A DNA stretch of 35,015 nt from Bacillota bacterium (lineage in GTDB: Bacteria > Bacillota > Sulfobacillia > Sulfobacillales > Sulfobacillaceae): contig JAJYTS010000010.1 of assembly GCA_021792935.1 (NCBI GenBank), positions 1 through 35,015 on the forward strand. Reading direction: 5' to 3'. The position numbers and the translations under genes are program-made. Under the pieces are notes generated by a model. It had not been told where the DNA came from. It worked only from the letters and a program-made list of their open reading frames with translations, and ran no database searches. Positions 8,215-16,403 of the stretch are shown in pieces. Numbering within the stretch: position 1 is the first letter of the stretch; every line of letters starts with the position of its first letter.

Positions 8215-9083
8215 TAGCGCGCTCCTCCCCCGTAAATCGGCGGCAAGGTGGCTCCTCCGGGATGCGACAGCACCACCATCACATCCTGCAACTGGTTGAA
8301 ATTCACGGCTGGCACCACGGACGCCGTTTCCGTCAATCCATAAGCGGATTTTGAGACCCGAGACACCTGACCGATCAGAAGCCCAGAAGGATAATATTGA
8401 CTGTAGCTGGAGGTTACAACGGCATCACCCGGAGAAATATCCGGCCGGTGCGAAAACAACTGAAAGGTTAATGTTTCCGAAAGCGGGTCGCGTCCGTTCA
8501 CGACCCCGGCCGCTTGCGACCGCACATCCTGTGCTCCCACCCCCGAATCGGGGTCCAACACCAACATCACCGTGGAGGACACTGGCGTTGCCGATATGAC
8601 CCGTCCCACGACGCCTTGAGGGACAATCACCGCCATCCCGGGGCGAATTCCATCGCGGGTGCCGCGATTAATCACCATGGTTTGAAACCAACTGTCAGGG
8701 TTGCGGGAAATGACGGCGGCAGCCACCAGTTTCCATGCACTGGCACTATTTTTCAAATCCAATAATCCCCGCAACTGGCTATTCTCCTGGTTCAGCTCGG
8801 AAAGCTCGAGTTTCATGCTTTGGTAAAGTAGGAGTTGTTGGTGAAGAGCCGCGTTTTCCCGCTGCAGGGTAAACAACTGTCCCACGGTACTGATGCCCTT
8901 TCCGGCCTGGTTTCCCAAAAAAGTCAGGCTGGCTGACGCGGGGGACATTACCGCCCCAATAATATTTGAGAAAGAGACCACCTGCCCACGAACCTTCGCC
9001 GTATAACTCAGGCTCAACGACACCACCATTATCACCAGAATAATGATAATGGGACGGCGCCAGCGAAAGATAAAGCTGCTCAC
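8214..9083 (-). CDS. mreC: MreC, rod-shape determining protein
   Basis: Bitopic membrane protein linking MreB/MreD to the periplasmic-side wall machinery. It has an N-terminal transmembrane helix (IIIILVIMVVSLSLSYTA), then a coiled coil around residues 65-105 with regularly spaced Leu and Gln. The beta-domains carry GVVGRVISATPVSSTVMLVLD and, near the end, PSGLLIGQVSRV, characteristic of MreC. The length is 289 residues from GTG 9083, which has GAGAGG about six bases upstream. A TTG six bases further up is possible but sits on the ribosome site. Confidence 0.93.
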   Translation of the reverse strand: MSSFIFRWRRPIIIILVIMVVSLSLSYTAKVRGQVVSFSNIIGAVMSPASASLTFLGNQAGKGISTVGQLFTLQRENAALHQQLLLYQSMKLELSELNQENSQLRGLLDLKNSASAWKLVAAAVISRNPDSWFQTMVINRGTRDGIRPGMAVIVPQGVVGRVISATPVSSTVMLVLDPDSGVGAQDVRSQAAGVVNGRDPLSETLTFQLFSHRPDISPGDAVVTSSYSQYYPSGLLIGQVSRVSKSAYGLTETASVVPAVNFNQLQDVMVVLSHPGGATLPPIYGGGAR

Positions 9084-9144
9084 CGCCAACCTCTCCTCTC
9101 ACCTGCAACCCGCTCTTGGTATGCCAATTATATCCAAACAGGCG

Positions 9145-9176
9145 AAAAAGAGCTTCCGAAAATCGAAAGCTCTTCC
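9145..9176 (-). terminator. Intrinsic terminator or attenuator between mreB and mreC
   Basis: On the minus strand, a stem built from AAGAGCTTTCGA and its near-perfect complement TCGGAAGCTCTT closes a TTT loop and runs into a T-rich tail. It lies just downstream of the mreB stop (9180) and 60 bases before mreC. It would uncouple mreB levels from mreCD. Confidence 0.72.
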
Positions 9177-9179
9177 CTT

Positions 9180-10208
9180 CTATCGACGATTACGGCGGCG
9201 CAATGCTTCCAAATGATGCGGATCATCCAGCACCAGGCCTGTGCCCCGCACTACCGTCAGCAAGGGCTCGTCCGCCCCGTGCACCGGCATCCCTGTTTCC
9301 GAACTCACCAATTTGTCAAAGTTGCGAAGGAGAGACCCACCGCCTGTCATGACAATGCCCCGATCCATAATATCAGCGGCCAGTTCCGGCGGAGACTTTT
9401 CCAAAGTGGCCTTAATAGCGTCTACGATGCTGTTAACGGTGTCTGACAACGCCCTCTGTATCTCCGTAGAGCTCACCTTGAGAGTTTTCGGCAATCCCGT
9501 GACCAAATCGCGCCCGCGTACATCCATCGTCTCCTCATGGTCGGGAGGGTACGCGGAGCCAATGGTCATTTTCACCTCTTCTGCGGTGCGTTCCCCAATC
9601 ATCATGTTATAGGTGCGCTTAATATGATTTACAATGGCCTCGTCCATTTCGTCCCCGGCCACGCGAACCGAACGAGCGGTGACAATGCCATCCAAAGAAA
9701 TAATAGCGACTTCACATGTTCCGCCGCCCACATCGACAATCATATTTCCTGTCGGCTCGTTTACCGGAAGACCCGCGCCAATGGCGGCCGCCATTGGTTC
9801 CTCAATCACCAGCGCCTCACGCGCTCCCGCCTGAATGGCAGCATCGCGAACGGCACGCTCTTCCACCCCCGTCACCCCCGATGGCACGCCCACCACTACG
9901 AGCGGGTGGATAAAACGCATATTGGCAGTGGCTTTGCGGATAAAATATTTCAACATTGCCTGAGTGGTGTCAAAATCAGCAATCACACCATCCTTCAGGG
10001 GTCGGACCGCCCGAATATTTCCGGGGGTTCGACCAACCATCTGTTTTGCCTCTTGGCCTACCGCGATAATTTCCCCATTCATTTGGTCAATGGCGACCAC
10101 CGACGGCTCCTGCAGGACAATACCCTTGCCGTGAACAAATACCACGGTGTTCGCCGTGCCCAGATCGATTCCCATGTCTTTGGAGAAGGATCCGAAGAGT
10201 CCCTTCAA
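9180..10208 (-). CDS. mreB: MreB, actin-like rod-shape determining protein
   Basis: Actin homologue that forms membrane-bound filaments and directs the elongasome. The 342-residue protein starts with a membrane-binding amphipathic stretch ([10 protein letters not shown]). The phosphate-1 motif GIDLGTANT lies at residues 13-21. Phosphate-2, [15 protein letters not shown], lies near residue 155. The adenosine motif [13 protein letters not shown] is near residue 290. The start is TTG 10208 with GGGAGG eight bases upstream. Only 13 bases separate it from radC. It could be the Mbl or MreBH paralogue, but the mreCD neighbours fit MreB. Confidence 0.97.
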   Translation of the reverse strand: MKGLFGSFSKDMGIDLGTANTVVFVHGKGIVLQEPSVVAIDQMNGEIIAVGQEAKQMVGRTPGNIRAVRPLKDGVIADFDTTQAMLKYFIRKATANMRFIHPLVVVGVPSGVTGVEERAVRDAAIQAGAREALVIEEPMAAAIGAGLPVNEPTGNMIVDVGGGTCEVAIISLDGIVTARSVRVAGDEMDEAIVNHIKRTYNMMIGERTAEEVKMTIGSAYPPDHEETMDVRGRDLVTGLPKTLKVSSTEIQRALSDTVNSIVDAIKATLEKSPPELAADIMDRGIVMTGGGSLLRNFDKLVSSETGMPVHGADEPLLTVVRGTGLVLDDPHHLEALRRRNRR

Positions 10209-10221
10209 CGTTGTTTCCTCC

Positions 10222-10887
10222 CTACCGTAATTCGGTCAATTCCCCTTGATGAATGCTCATGTGTCGTGACCGTCCGACAATAATATGGTCTAGCACCCGA
10301 ATGCCTAGCAAATCGCCGCATTCTTCCAGACGGCGAGTGAGTTCGCGATCCTGGCGGCTAGGCCCCGGGTCGCCGCTAGGGTGATTATGGGCAACAACAA
10401 TAGATGCGGCGGAATGAGCGATGGCAGGGCGGAAGACCTCGCGAGGAAACACTTCCACACGGTCAAGCCCTCCCCGGAACAACGTCTCAACGCCCAGGAC
10501 CAGGCCTTTTGTATTTAACAAAATGACCCGGAATTCCTCTTGGTCCCGGTCGCGCAAGTCGGATACCAGCCGTACTACGTCATGGGAATTCCGAACTTGG
10601 GACAGCGCTTCGCGCTCTACCCGATAGCCCATCTCCAGAGCTGCGGATAATACCGCAGCTTTGGCGGATCCCAGCCCGCGCACCCGCATTAATTCCTGGG
10701 GAGTGCGCCGGCTCAAATACGCCCAGCCAGGCTGCAACAATTCCCGACTCAAATCCAGTACCGGTTTCCCGGGGGCACCCGTCCCCAGCAGCACCGCCAA
10801 CAACTCCGCATCCGAGAGAACGCGCGCACCGTGCCGCAACAGTCGCTCCCGCGGCCGTTCCTCGTCAGGCGTCTCCTTCAAGCTCAC
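10222..10887 (-). CDS. radC: RadC-family JAMM/MPN domain protein
   Basis: The 221-residue protein has an N-terminal helix-hairpin-helix segment ([14 protein letters not shown], residues 67-80). A C-terminal JAMM domain follows, with His167, His169 and Asp180 in [14 protein letters not shown], the zinc-binding HxHx10D pattern. The role in DNA repair is disputed; the family is widespread next to maf and mreB. The start is GTG 10887, three bases after the maf stop, with GGAG within the end of maf serving as the ribosome site. Confidence 0.94.
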   Translation of the reverse strand: MSLKETPDEERPRERLLRHGARVLSDAELLAVLLGTGAPGKPVLDLSRELLQPGWAYLSRRTPQELMRVRGLGSAKAAVLSAALEMGYRVEREALSQVRNSHDVVRLVSDLRDRDQEEFRVILLNTKGLVLGVETLFRGGLDRVEVFPREVFRPAIAHSAASIVVAHNHPSGDPGPSRQDRELTRRLEECGDLLGIRVLDHIIVGRSRHMSIHQGELTELR

Positions 10888-10890
10888 TTT

Positions 10891-11451
10891 TCAATCTCCA
10901 TAAATCCGCTCCATTAAACGCGTCAGCAAATCTCGCGGCAACCCAATCACCGTTTCCAAATTGCCTTCATAGGAGTCCGCCCACGCCCCCGCGCCGCCCT
11001 GAATGGCGTACGCCCCCGCTTTATCCATAGGTTCGCCGCTTTTGACATAAGCATCAATTTCCAAGATAGATAATGACCGGAATGTCACATGAGCCACGTC
11101 CACCGCAACCAACCCGCGCCCCTGGTCAGCACGCCAGACGCTCACCCCTGTGTAAATCTCATGACGATTCCCGCTCAACATCTGCAACATTGTCCGCGCT
11201 TGGTCCTCATCATGAGGCTTTCCTAAAATAGTCCGACCCAACGCCACCACCGTATCCGCCCCGATTACCCATGCGCAAGGATTGCATGCACCTACGGCAA
11301 TCGCCTTGGTTGCCGCTAAACGGCGCACCAACGCTTCCGGTCGTTCGTCCGGACGGGGCGTCTCATCGACATTAGCCGGAATAACCTCAAATTCTAAACC
11401 CATAGACTCCATCAGATGCTTTCGGCGGGGCGATCCCGACGCCAATATCAT
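10891..11451 (-). CDS. maf: Maf nucleoside triphosphate pyrophosphatase
   Basis: Maf/YhdE house-cleaning pyrophosphatase, hydrolysing dTTP/UTP or modified nucleotides, and linked to septum inhibition in Bacillus. The 186-residue protein carries the family signature SGSPRR at residues 5-10 and the catalytic segment GADTVVALG near residue 63. The ATG at 11451 follows GGAGGAG at about 12 bases, slightly long. It lies between a DUF4321-like gene and radC, the standard Bacillota order. Which nucleotides it prefers cannot be read from the sequence. Confidence 0.95.
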   Translation of the reverse strand: MILASGSPRRKHLMESMGLEFEVIPANVDETPRPDERPEALVRRLAATKAIAVGACNPCAWVIGADTVVALGRTILGKPHDEDQARTMLQMLSGNRHEIYTGVSVWRADQGRGLVAVDVAHVTFRSLSILEIDAYVKSGEPMDKAGAYAIQGGAGAWADSYEGNLETVIGLPRDLLTRLMERIYGD

Positions 11452-11453
11452 CC

Positions 11454-11717
11454 TTAAGAGCTCCTCCGAAACCAGAACAGTCCCATAATAAGTCCAATAA
11501 CTCCCAATACATTTAATTGCAGCCAGGCCCCCACTTGAAGACCCACCACACCTAAATTAAAGGACCAGGTCGTACCCGGATTTGATCCAATGGTGACTAA
11601 GGAACGGCCCAAAGGAAGCCACAGAGACTCCAAAAAATGGCCCAGAACCGAACCGACAATCCCGCCAACAAGAATATAGACGATGGCTAGCGCAACGCTG
11701 CGCCGGCTTTTGCGCAC
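11454..11717 (-). CDS. Small two-helix membrane protein, DUF4321-like
   Basis: 87-residue membrane protein starting at GTG 11717 behind GGGGAG. Two hydrophobic helices (about residues 8-28 and 62-82) flank a loop with GSNPGTTW and FNLGVVGLQVG. The pattern and the place between folC and maf match the uncharacterised DUF4321 family of Bacillota. The biochemical role is unknown. The stop lies two bases before the maf start, so the two genes are likely cotranscribed. Confidence 0.75.
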   Translation of the reverse strand: MRKSRRSVALAIVYILVGGIVGSVLGHFLESLWLPLGRSLVTIGSNPGTTWSFNLGVVGLQVGAWLQLNVLGVIGLIMGLFWFRRSS

Positions 11718-11836
11718 CGAACGGTCTCCCCTTCCAACCCTTCAAACCACGCTTGCGCGATCTTATTCAGCATACCATTCGACTCAAGTTGGGGGCAATC
11801 GTTGAATTCTGCCAAGCATGACAACAAACTCCTAGT

Positions 11837-13114
11837 TTATCCGCCAGGCTTCGACAATCGCGGATCCGGGAGGACTAGCGATCGGCGGCGCAATTCCGCC
11901 AACAGCGCTAGCGACCCGGTTACCACCACACCTTCACCAGGGCGAAGACTCCCTCGTTCTTGCTGAAGAGCGGCCACCGGATCGCGCTCGACGCGAACGG
12001 GAATATGAGCGGGAAGAAGAGATTTTAGGGAATTGGGGTCCCGTCCCCGTTGACCGGGGACCAATGTTAAAACCATGCTATGCGCCACCGCAGAAATGAT
12101 CCGCAGCATTTCTTCCCCATCCTTATCCGCGAACACTCCAAAAACAACTCGCCAGCGGCGACTGTCCCAGGGCTTCTGTCGAAGCGTTTGCACCAGCCCC
12201 GCCATGCCATGCGGATTGTGCGCCCCGTCCACCACCACCAAAGGGTTGTGGGACACAATCTCAAAACGGCCCGGCCATCGCACCTGGGCCAGCGCTTCAA
12301 CCACCCTATCCACACCCGTTATCATACCGCGCGCCATAAGTCGCTCGATGACCCGCCAAGCGGTCTCCAGATTGCCCGCCTGATAGGCTCCCAATAGTGG
12401 CACCTGTACGGTAAGACCGTCCGCGGTTGTCAGCACCGGCCCCGCTTCTCGCATCAGCGCGCGGCGCTCAGGCTCATAAACGGGCACTCCCAACTCTGAC
12501 GCACGTTCCCATATCGTTTTGCGTGCCTGGGGATAAGGCTGATGGGCCAGCACCAGTTCACTGCCAGCTTTAATAATCCCCGCCTTTTCCCGGGCGATAG
12601 CGTCAATAGTGCTTCCCAAATATCGGGTATGATCGCGTGCCACCGGCGTTATCACCGACAGCAGCGGCGGAGGAACCACATTGGTGGCGTCAAGCCGTCC
12701 GCCCAGCCCCACCTCCACCACCGCGACATCGACCTGACAGCGCAAAAACGCCAAAAAGGCTAATGCGGTCACCGTCTCAAACCAGGTGGGCATGTCCGGC
12801 AAACCGGCGCCGGCATCCTCAATCTCGTTCGCCATCGCATCCCATAGATCCTCCGAAATGGGCACGCCATTAATCATCACGCGCTCGTTGACGACACCCA
12901 AATCTGGAGAGACATACAAGCCTACGGTTAAGCCTTGCGAGGCCAGTGCGTGCGCGACCATGACGGAAACAGAACCTTTTCCATTCGTTCCCGCCACGTG
13001 CACCACGGGATAAGCTCTATGCGGATCGTCCAGTCGGGCTAATAACGCCTCAATGCGGGAGAGCCCGGGAGATATCCCAAACCGGGTTTGCCCCCGCCAC
13101 CAATCCTGCTTCAT
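11837..13114 (-). CDS. folC: Bifunctional folylpolyglutamate/dihydrofolate synthase
   Basis: ATP-dependent Mur-ligase-family enzyme that adds glutamate to folates and may also make dihydrofolate. The 425-residue protein has the P-loop VAGTNGKGSV near residues 40-49. It also carries ITPVARDHTRYLG (family: ITSIGxDHxxxLG) and VVDGAHNPHG, both FolC signatures. Its ATG overlaps the valS stop as ATGA, so the two are translationally coupled. Dual FolC/FolP-linked function cannot be settled from sequence; FPGS activity is the safer reading. Confidence 0.95.
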   Translation of the reverse strand: MKQDWWRGQTRFGISPGLSRIEALLARLDDPHRAYPVVHVAGTNGKGSVSVMVAHALASQGLTVGLYVSPDLGVVNERVMINGVPISEDLWDAMANEIEDAGAGLPDMPTWFETVTALAFLAFLRCQVDVAVVEVGLGGRLDATNVVPPPLLSVITPVARDHTRYLGSTIDAIAREKAGIIKAGSELVLAHQPYPQARKTIWERASELGVPVYEPERRALMREAGPVLTTADGLTVQVPLLGAYQAGNLETAWRVIERLMARGMITGVDRVVEALAQVRWPGRFEIVSHNPLVVVDGAHNPHGMAGLVQTLRQKPWDSRRWRVVFGVFADKDGEEMLRIISAVAHSMVLTLVPGQRGRDPNSLKSLLPAHIPVRVERDPVAALQQERGSLRPGEGVVVTGSLALLAELRRRSLVLPDPRLSKPGG

Positions 13115-15729
13115 CGCAACGCGGCCTCTCGCTCGCTAAGACGGACGATTCGCGCCTCGCATTCCGCCAGAGTGGCCCGGGTCTTAGCCACCACTTCAGC
13201 TGGGGCCCGCTTGACAAAATCGGGGTTGCCCAGTCGATCCCGCAATCGGGCCTGCTCTTGATAGGCTTCAGCCTTCGCTTTGCCCAGGCGTTCCAACTCG
13301 TGCCCCAAATCAAGGAGACCTTCCAGACGCAAATACACGCTTCCGCCCCTTGTTACTTGGGTAATGGCTCGAGAAATTGGTTGAGATGCACTCTTTATCT
13401 GAACCTGAAAGGAGTCCGCTTTTAACAAAAGCTCTATTTCCGCCCGCACTGCCTCCCAATGACGTGCCACTTCGGGATTGTCGGCAACCGCCGTAAAAGA
13501 CGCTTTTTGACTGGGGGCCAGCCCCACTTCCGCCCGCAAATTTCTTCCCGCCCGAATGAGGTCTTGAGCATAAGGCACCACGTCCAGGGAATCGCTCTGA
13601 GGTTCCGCGCTTGGCCACTCCGCCACCATAATGCTGTCCTCATCCCGCCCGGTCAAAGCGCGATACAGTTCTTCTGTCACAAAGGGCATGAACGGATGCA
13701 AGAGCTTTAAGGCGGATTGCGCCACTTCATTAAGGGTGTCCAGCACTTGCCCACTGTTATCCGTCTTTAGCCGCACTTTAGCCATTTCAATGTACCAATC
13801 GCAGTAATCATCCCACCAAAAATCGTAGATGGCGCGAGCTGCTTCACCAAATTCAAAATTCTCCAGGGCCTCCGTCATCGCAGATACCGTTTGATTAAGG
13901 CGCCCTCTAATCCAGCGATCTACCGGATGCATCGCCAAAGGCGGGGGTGGGGTTTGTCGCGATTCGACCTGATTCATGAGCACAAAGCGAACCGCATTAT
14001 ACACTTTGTTGGCAAAATGGCTGCCCGATTCAAATCGCTCCCAGGTCCAGCGGTAATCGTTGCCGGGAGCGGACCCCAGCACCAGAGCGATCCGCAAGGC
14101 GTCCGCTCCATACTTCTCAATGATCTGCACGGGATCCACGCCGTTGCCCAGCGACTTTGACATCTTGCGTCCTTGGGCATCGCGGACCAACCCATGCAGC
14201 AGCACCGTGGAAAAGGGTTTTTGCCCAGTAAAGTGAATCCCTTGCATCATCATGCGCGAAACCCAGAAGAAGATAATGTCATATCCCGTGCTTAATACCG
14301 TGGTGGGATAAAAAGTGGTGAAATCCTCCGTTGGCTCCGGCCACCCTAAAGTGGAAAATGGCCACAACGCGGATGAAAACCATGTATCCAACACATCCGG
14401 GTCTTGATCAACAGGCGCCCGGCATTGGGGACAGATCTCGATCGGCGTCCGCGACACGGTCACATGGCCATTATTGCGGCAATAATAAGCGGGAATGCGG
14501 TGGCCCCACCAAAGCTGCCGCGACACGCACCAGTCGCGAATATTTTCCATCCAGTTCATATAGACCTTCTCAAAGCGCTCGGGAACAATGCGAACCGACC
14601 CAGTCTTCACCGCGGAGATGGCGGGCCGTGCCAAGGGCGCCACTTTAAGAAACCACTGCAAGGATAATAAGGGCTCGATAACGGTGTCGCATTTTTCACA
14701 GTGCCCCACGGCGTGCACAATCGATTCCGTCCCGCGCAGTCGCCCTGCCCGCTCCAAGTCCTCCAGGATTTTCTGACGGGCCGCCTCACGCGTCATTCCG
14801 GCATACGACCCCGCATCTCCGGTCATTAATCCATCTTCGCCAATTACTGTCATTTCCATTAATTGATGGCGTTTGCCTATTTCGAAATCATTCGGATCAT
14901 GGGCCGGTGTCACCTTGACCGCACCCGTTCCAAATTCCCGATCCACAAACTTATCCGCCACAATGGGCACCTGACGACCGGTCAAAGGAACCTCCACCAA
15001 TTGCCCAATGAGGTGGCGATAGCGGGGATCGTCGGGGTGGACAGCCACGGCGGTGTCTCCTAGCATCGTTTCAGGACGGGTGGTCGCCACCGTAATCTCG
15101 CCGTTGCCCGATACCAGGGGATAGGCAATAGCCGTGAGTTGACCCGTCTCCTCCAAATGCTCCACTTCAATATCGGAAAGGGCGGTCCGGCAATGGACGC
15201 ACCAATTAGTAATATAGTGGCCGCGATACATGAGGCCTTCTTCATAAAGGCGCACAAAAACTTCCGTCACCGCCCGCGACAGCCCCTCGTCCAAGGTGAA
15301 GCGCACGCGATCCCAATCCACCGAGGCCCCCAGCTTTTCCACCTGCCCCAGGATACGCCCCCCATATTGCTCTTTCCAGCGCCACACCTCGTCGACAAAG
15401 GCCTCACGCCCTATTTCCTGACGGGACTGCCCGCGACTGCGCAAAAGCTCTTCAACTTTTAGCTGAGTGGAAATTCCCGCGTGATCGGTCCCCGGAACCC
15501 ACAAGGTATTATCTTGCCGCATACGGTGGAATCGGATCAAAATATCCTGCCAGGTGGTGTTTAGAGCATGCCCGAGATGCAGCACGCCGGTGACGTTGGG
15601 AGGCGGCATTACGACGGAAAAAACTGGCCTGGCAGCATCCCTGGAAGGGCGGAAATACCCCCGCTGCTTCCAGATTTGGTACCATTTATCCTCCACTTCC
15701 GCTGGATTGTAGCGAGGGCTTAACTCCAC
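13111..15729 (-). CDS. valS: Valyl-tRNA synthetase
   Basis: Class I synthetase charging tRNA-Val. The 872-residue protein has HLGH (the HIGH motif) at residues 51-54, KMSKS in GRKMSKSLGNGVDP, and a CP1 editing domain with ATTRPETMLGDTAVAVHP. A C-terminal coiled coil (KAKAEAYQEQARLRDRLG) is characteristic of ValRS. The start is GTG 15729, preceded by GAGGAGG at eight bases; the open frame upstream to 15804 runs into the T-box terminator and is not coding. Expression is governed by the T-box leader. It overlaps folC by four bases. Confidence 0.97.
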   Translation of the reverse strand: MELSPRYNPAEVEDKWYQIWKQRGYFRPSRDAARPVFSVVMPPPNVTGVLHLGHALNTTWQDILIRFHRMRQDNTLWVPGTDHAGISTQLKVEELLRSRGQSRQEIGREAFVDEVWRWKEQYGGRILGQVEKLGASVDWDRVRFTLDEGLSRAVTEVFVRLYEEGLMYRGHYITNWCVHCRTALSDIEVEHLEETGQLTAIAYPLVSGNGEITVATTRPETMLGDTAVAVHPDDPRYRHLIGQLVEVPLTGRQVPIVADKFVDREFGTGAVKVTPAHDPNDFEIGKRHQLMEMTVIGEDGLMTGDAGSYAGMTREAARQKILEDLERAGRLRGTESIVHAVGHCEKCDTVIEPLLSLQWFLKVAPLARPAISAVKTGSVRIVPERFEKVYMNWMENIRDWCVSRQLWWGHRIPAYYCRNNGHVTVSRTPIEICPQCRAPVDQDPDVLDTWFSSALWPFSTLGWPEPTEDFTTFYPTTVLSTGYDIIFFWVSRMMMQGIHFTGQKPFSTVLLHGLVRDAQGRKMSKSLGNGVDPVQIIEKYGADALRIALVLGSAPGNDYRWTWERFESGSHFANKVYNAVRFVLMNQVESRQTPPPPLAMHPVDRWIRGRLNQTVSAMTEALENFEFGEAARAIYDFWWDDYCDWYIEMAKVRLKTDNSGQVLDTLNEVAQSALKLLHPFMPFVTEELYRALTGRDEDSIMVAEWPSAEPQSDSLDVVPYAQDLIRAGRNLRAEVGLAPSQKASFTAVADNPEVARHWEAVRAEIELLLKADSFQVQIKSASQPISRAITQVTRGGSVYLRLEGLLDLGHELERLGKAKAEAYQEQARLRDRLGNPDFVKRAPAEVVAKTRATLAECEARIVRLSEREAALR

Positions 15730-15744
15730 TAGATTTTCCTCCTC

Positions 15745-15990
15745 ATTAGTTAAAAACAAAAACCCCCGCTTCGCTAAGGGCGAAACGGGAGTTCGCGGTA
15801 CCACCTTAATTTGCCTTGATCACAGGCCTTATAGCGCATTATCGGGCGCACCCGTCTTGATTCGCGTCTGACGACGATCTCAAGAAGCTTCGGGGTTCAC
15901 CTGCGCCGCCATATCACGAACTTTCACCAGCCGTTCGCTCTCTGGGCTACATTGTGGGGCGCTTCTTCCCTTCATCAGCTCATTGTTTAA
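15745..15990 (-). promoter_or_regulatory. T-box riboswitch leader of valS
   Basis: Minus-strand leader between groES and valS. The stem I element AGAGAG lies at 15938-15943, with a GGCTGGTG-like apical stretch nearby. The T-box antiterminator core AAGGTGGTACCGCG lies at 15794-15807, directly before the terminator. Stem I could close with AAGAAGC/GCTTCTT. I could not fix the specifier triplet: the GAAC context that normally precedes it is followed by CCC, not a valine codon, so the fold needs computation. T-box regulation of aminoacyl-tRNA synthetases is standard in Bacillota. Confidence 0.9.
15752..15789 (-). terminator. T-box terminator of valS leader
   Basis: On the minus strand CCCGTTTCGC pairs with GCGAAGCGGG around a CCTTA-like loop, followed by GGTTTTTG and more T. 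This is the terminator that uncharged tRNA-Val should prevent from forming. Confidence 0.88.
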
Positions 15991-15997
15991 AATTATG

Positions 15998-16261
15998 TTA
16001 CTCCACGACAGCAAGAATATCTTCAGCGGACAAAATCAAATGCTCGACATTGTCGATTTTAATTTCCGTTCCCGCGAATTTCGCGAACAGAACGCGCTGC
16101 CCGTTTTTAACCTTTACTTCTTCACCGTCGCCCACAGCTACCACCAAGCCAGTCTGCGGTTTGTCCTTAGCGGTATCTGGGATGTAAATTCCGCTTTGAG
16201 TCCGTTGCTGTTCTTCCACCAATTGCACCAGAACCCGGTCCCCCAAGGGCTGCACCTGCAT
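15998..16261 (-). CDS. groES: GroES co-chaperonin (orphan, no groEL adjacent)
   Basis: Co-chaperonin that caps GroEL and controls its folding chamber. The 87-residue protein begins MQVQPLGDRVLVQ, matching the conserved PLxDRV motif, and ends DNVEHLILSAEDILAVVE, the usual GroES finish. The mobile loop (about residues 16-35) is present. The roof loop is shorter than in Escherichia coli GroES (97 residues). I choose ATG 16261; the upstream frame to 16306 carries a typical promoter and leader. No groEL lies downstream: the T-box leader and valS follow directly. Confidence 0.9.
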   Translation of the reverse strand: MQVQPLGDRVLVQLVEEQQRTQSGIYIPDTAKDKPQTGLVVAVGDGEEVKVKNGQRVLFAKFAGTEIKIDNVEHLILSAEDILAVVE

Positions 16262-16289
16262 TCGGATATCCCTCGCTTCCTCAAATAGC

Positions 16290-16303
16290 CCACTATGAAG
16301 TGG
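16290..16303 (-). promoter_or_regulatory. Hairpin at the predicted 5' end of groES mRNA
   Basis: CCACT-N4-AGTGG lies at about +1 to +14 of the transcript predicted from the adjacent promoter. It could stabilise the 5' end or be an operator. It is not CIRCE, whose arms are TTAGCACTC/GAGTGCTAA. Confidence 0.35.
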
Positions 16304-16310
16304 CATCTAA

Positions 16311-16338
16311 ATTATAGCCCAAGGCTTGCCAGTGTCAA
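16311..16338 (-). promoter_or_regulatory. Near-consensus sigma-A promoter of groES
   Basis: On the minus strand, TTGACA is followed after 16 bases by TATAAT, both matching the consensus exactly. The predicted transcription start is around 16304, giving a leader of roughly 45 bases before groES. No CIRCE element is visible around it. Confidence 0.82.
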
Positions 16339-16403
16339 TTGCCGCCAAGGTCTTACCCGTCCAAACTTCTCATACACTCGAACCGGGGGGCAAGAGTTTG
16401 AGC

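Noticed and set aside
16262-16340. CIRCE/HrcA site before groES
   Set aside because: No TTAGCACTC/GAGTGCTAA arms; only a short unrelated inverted repeat is present.
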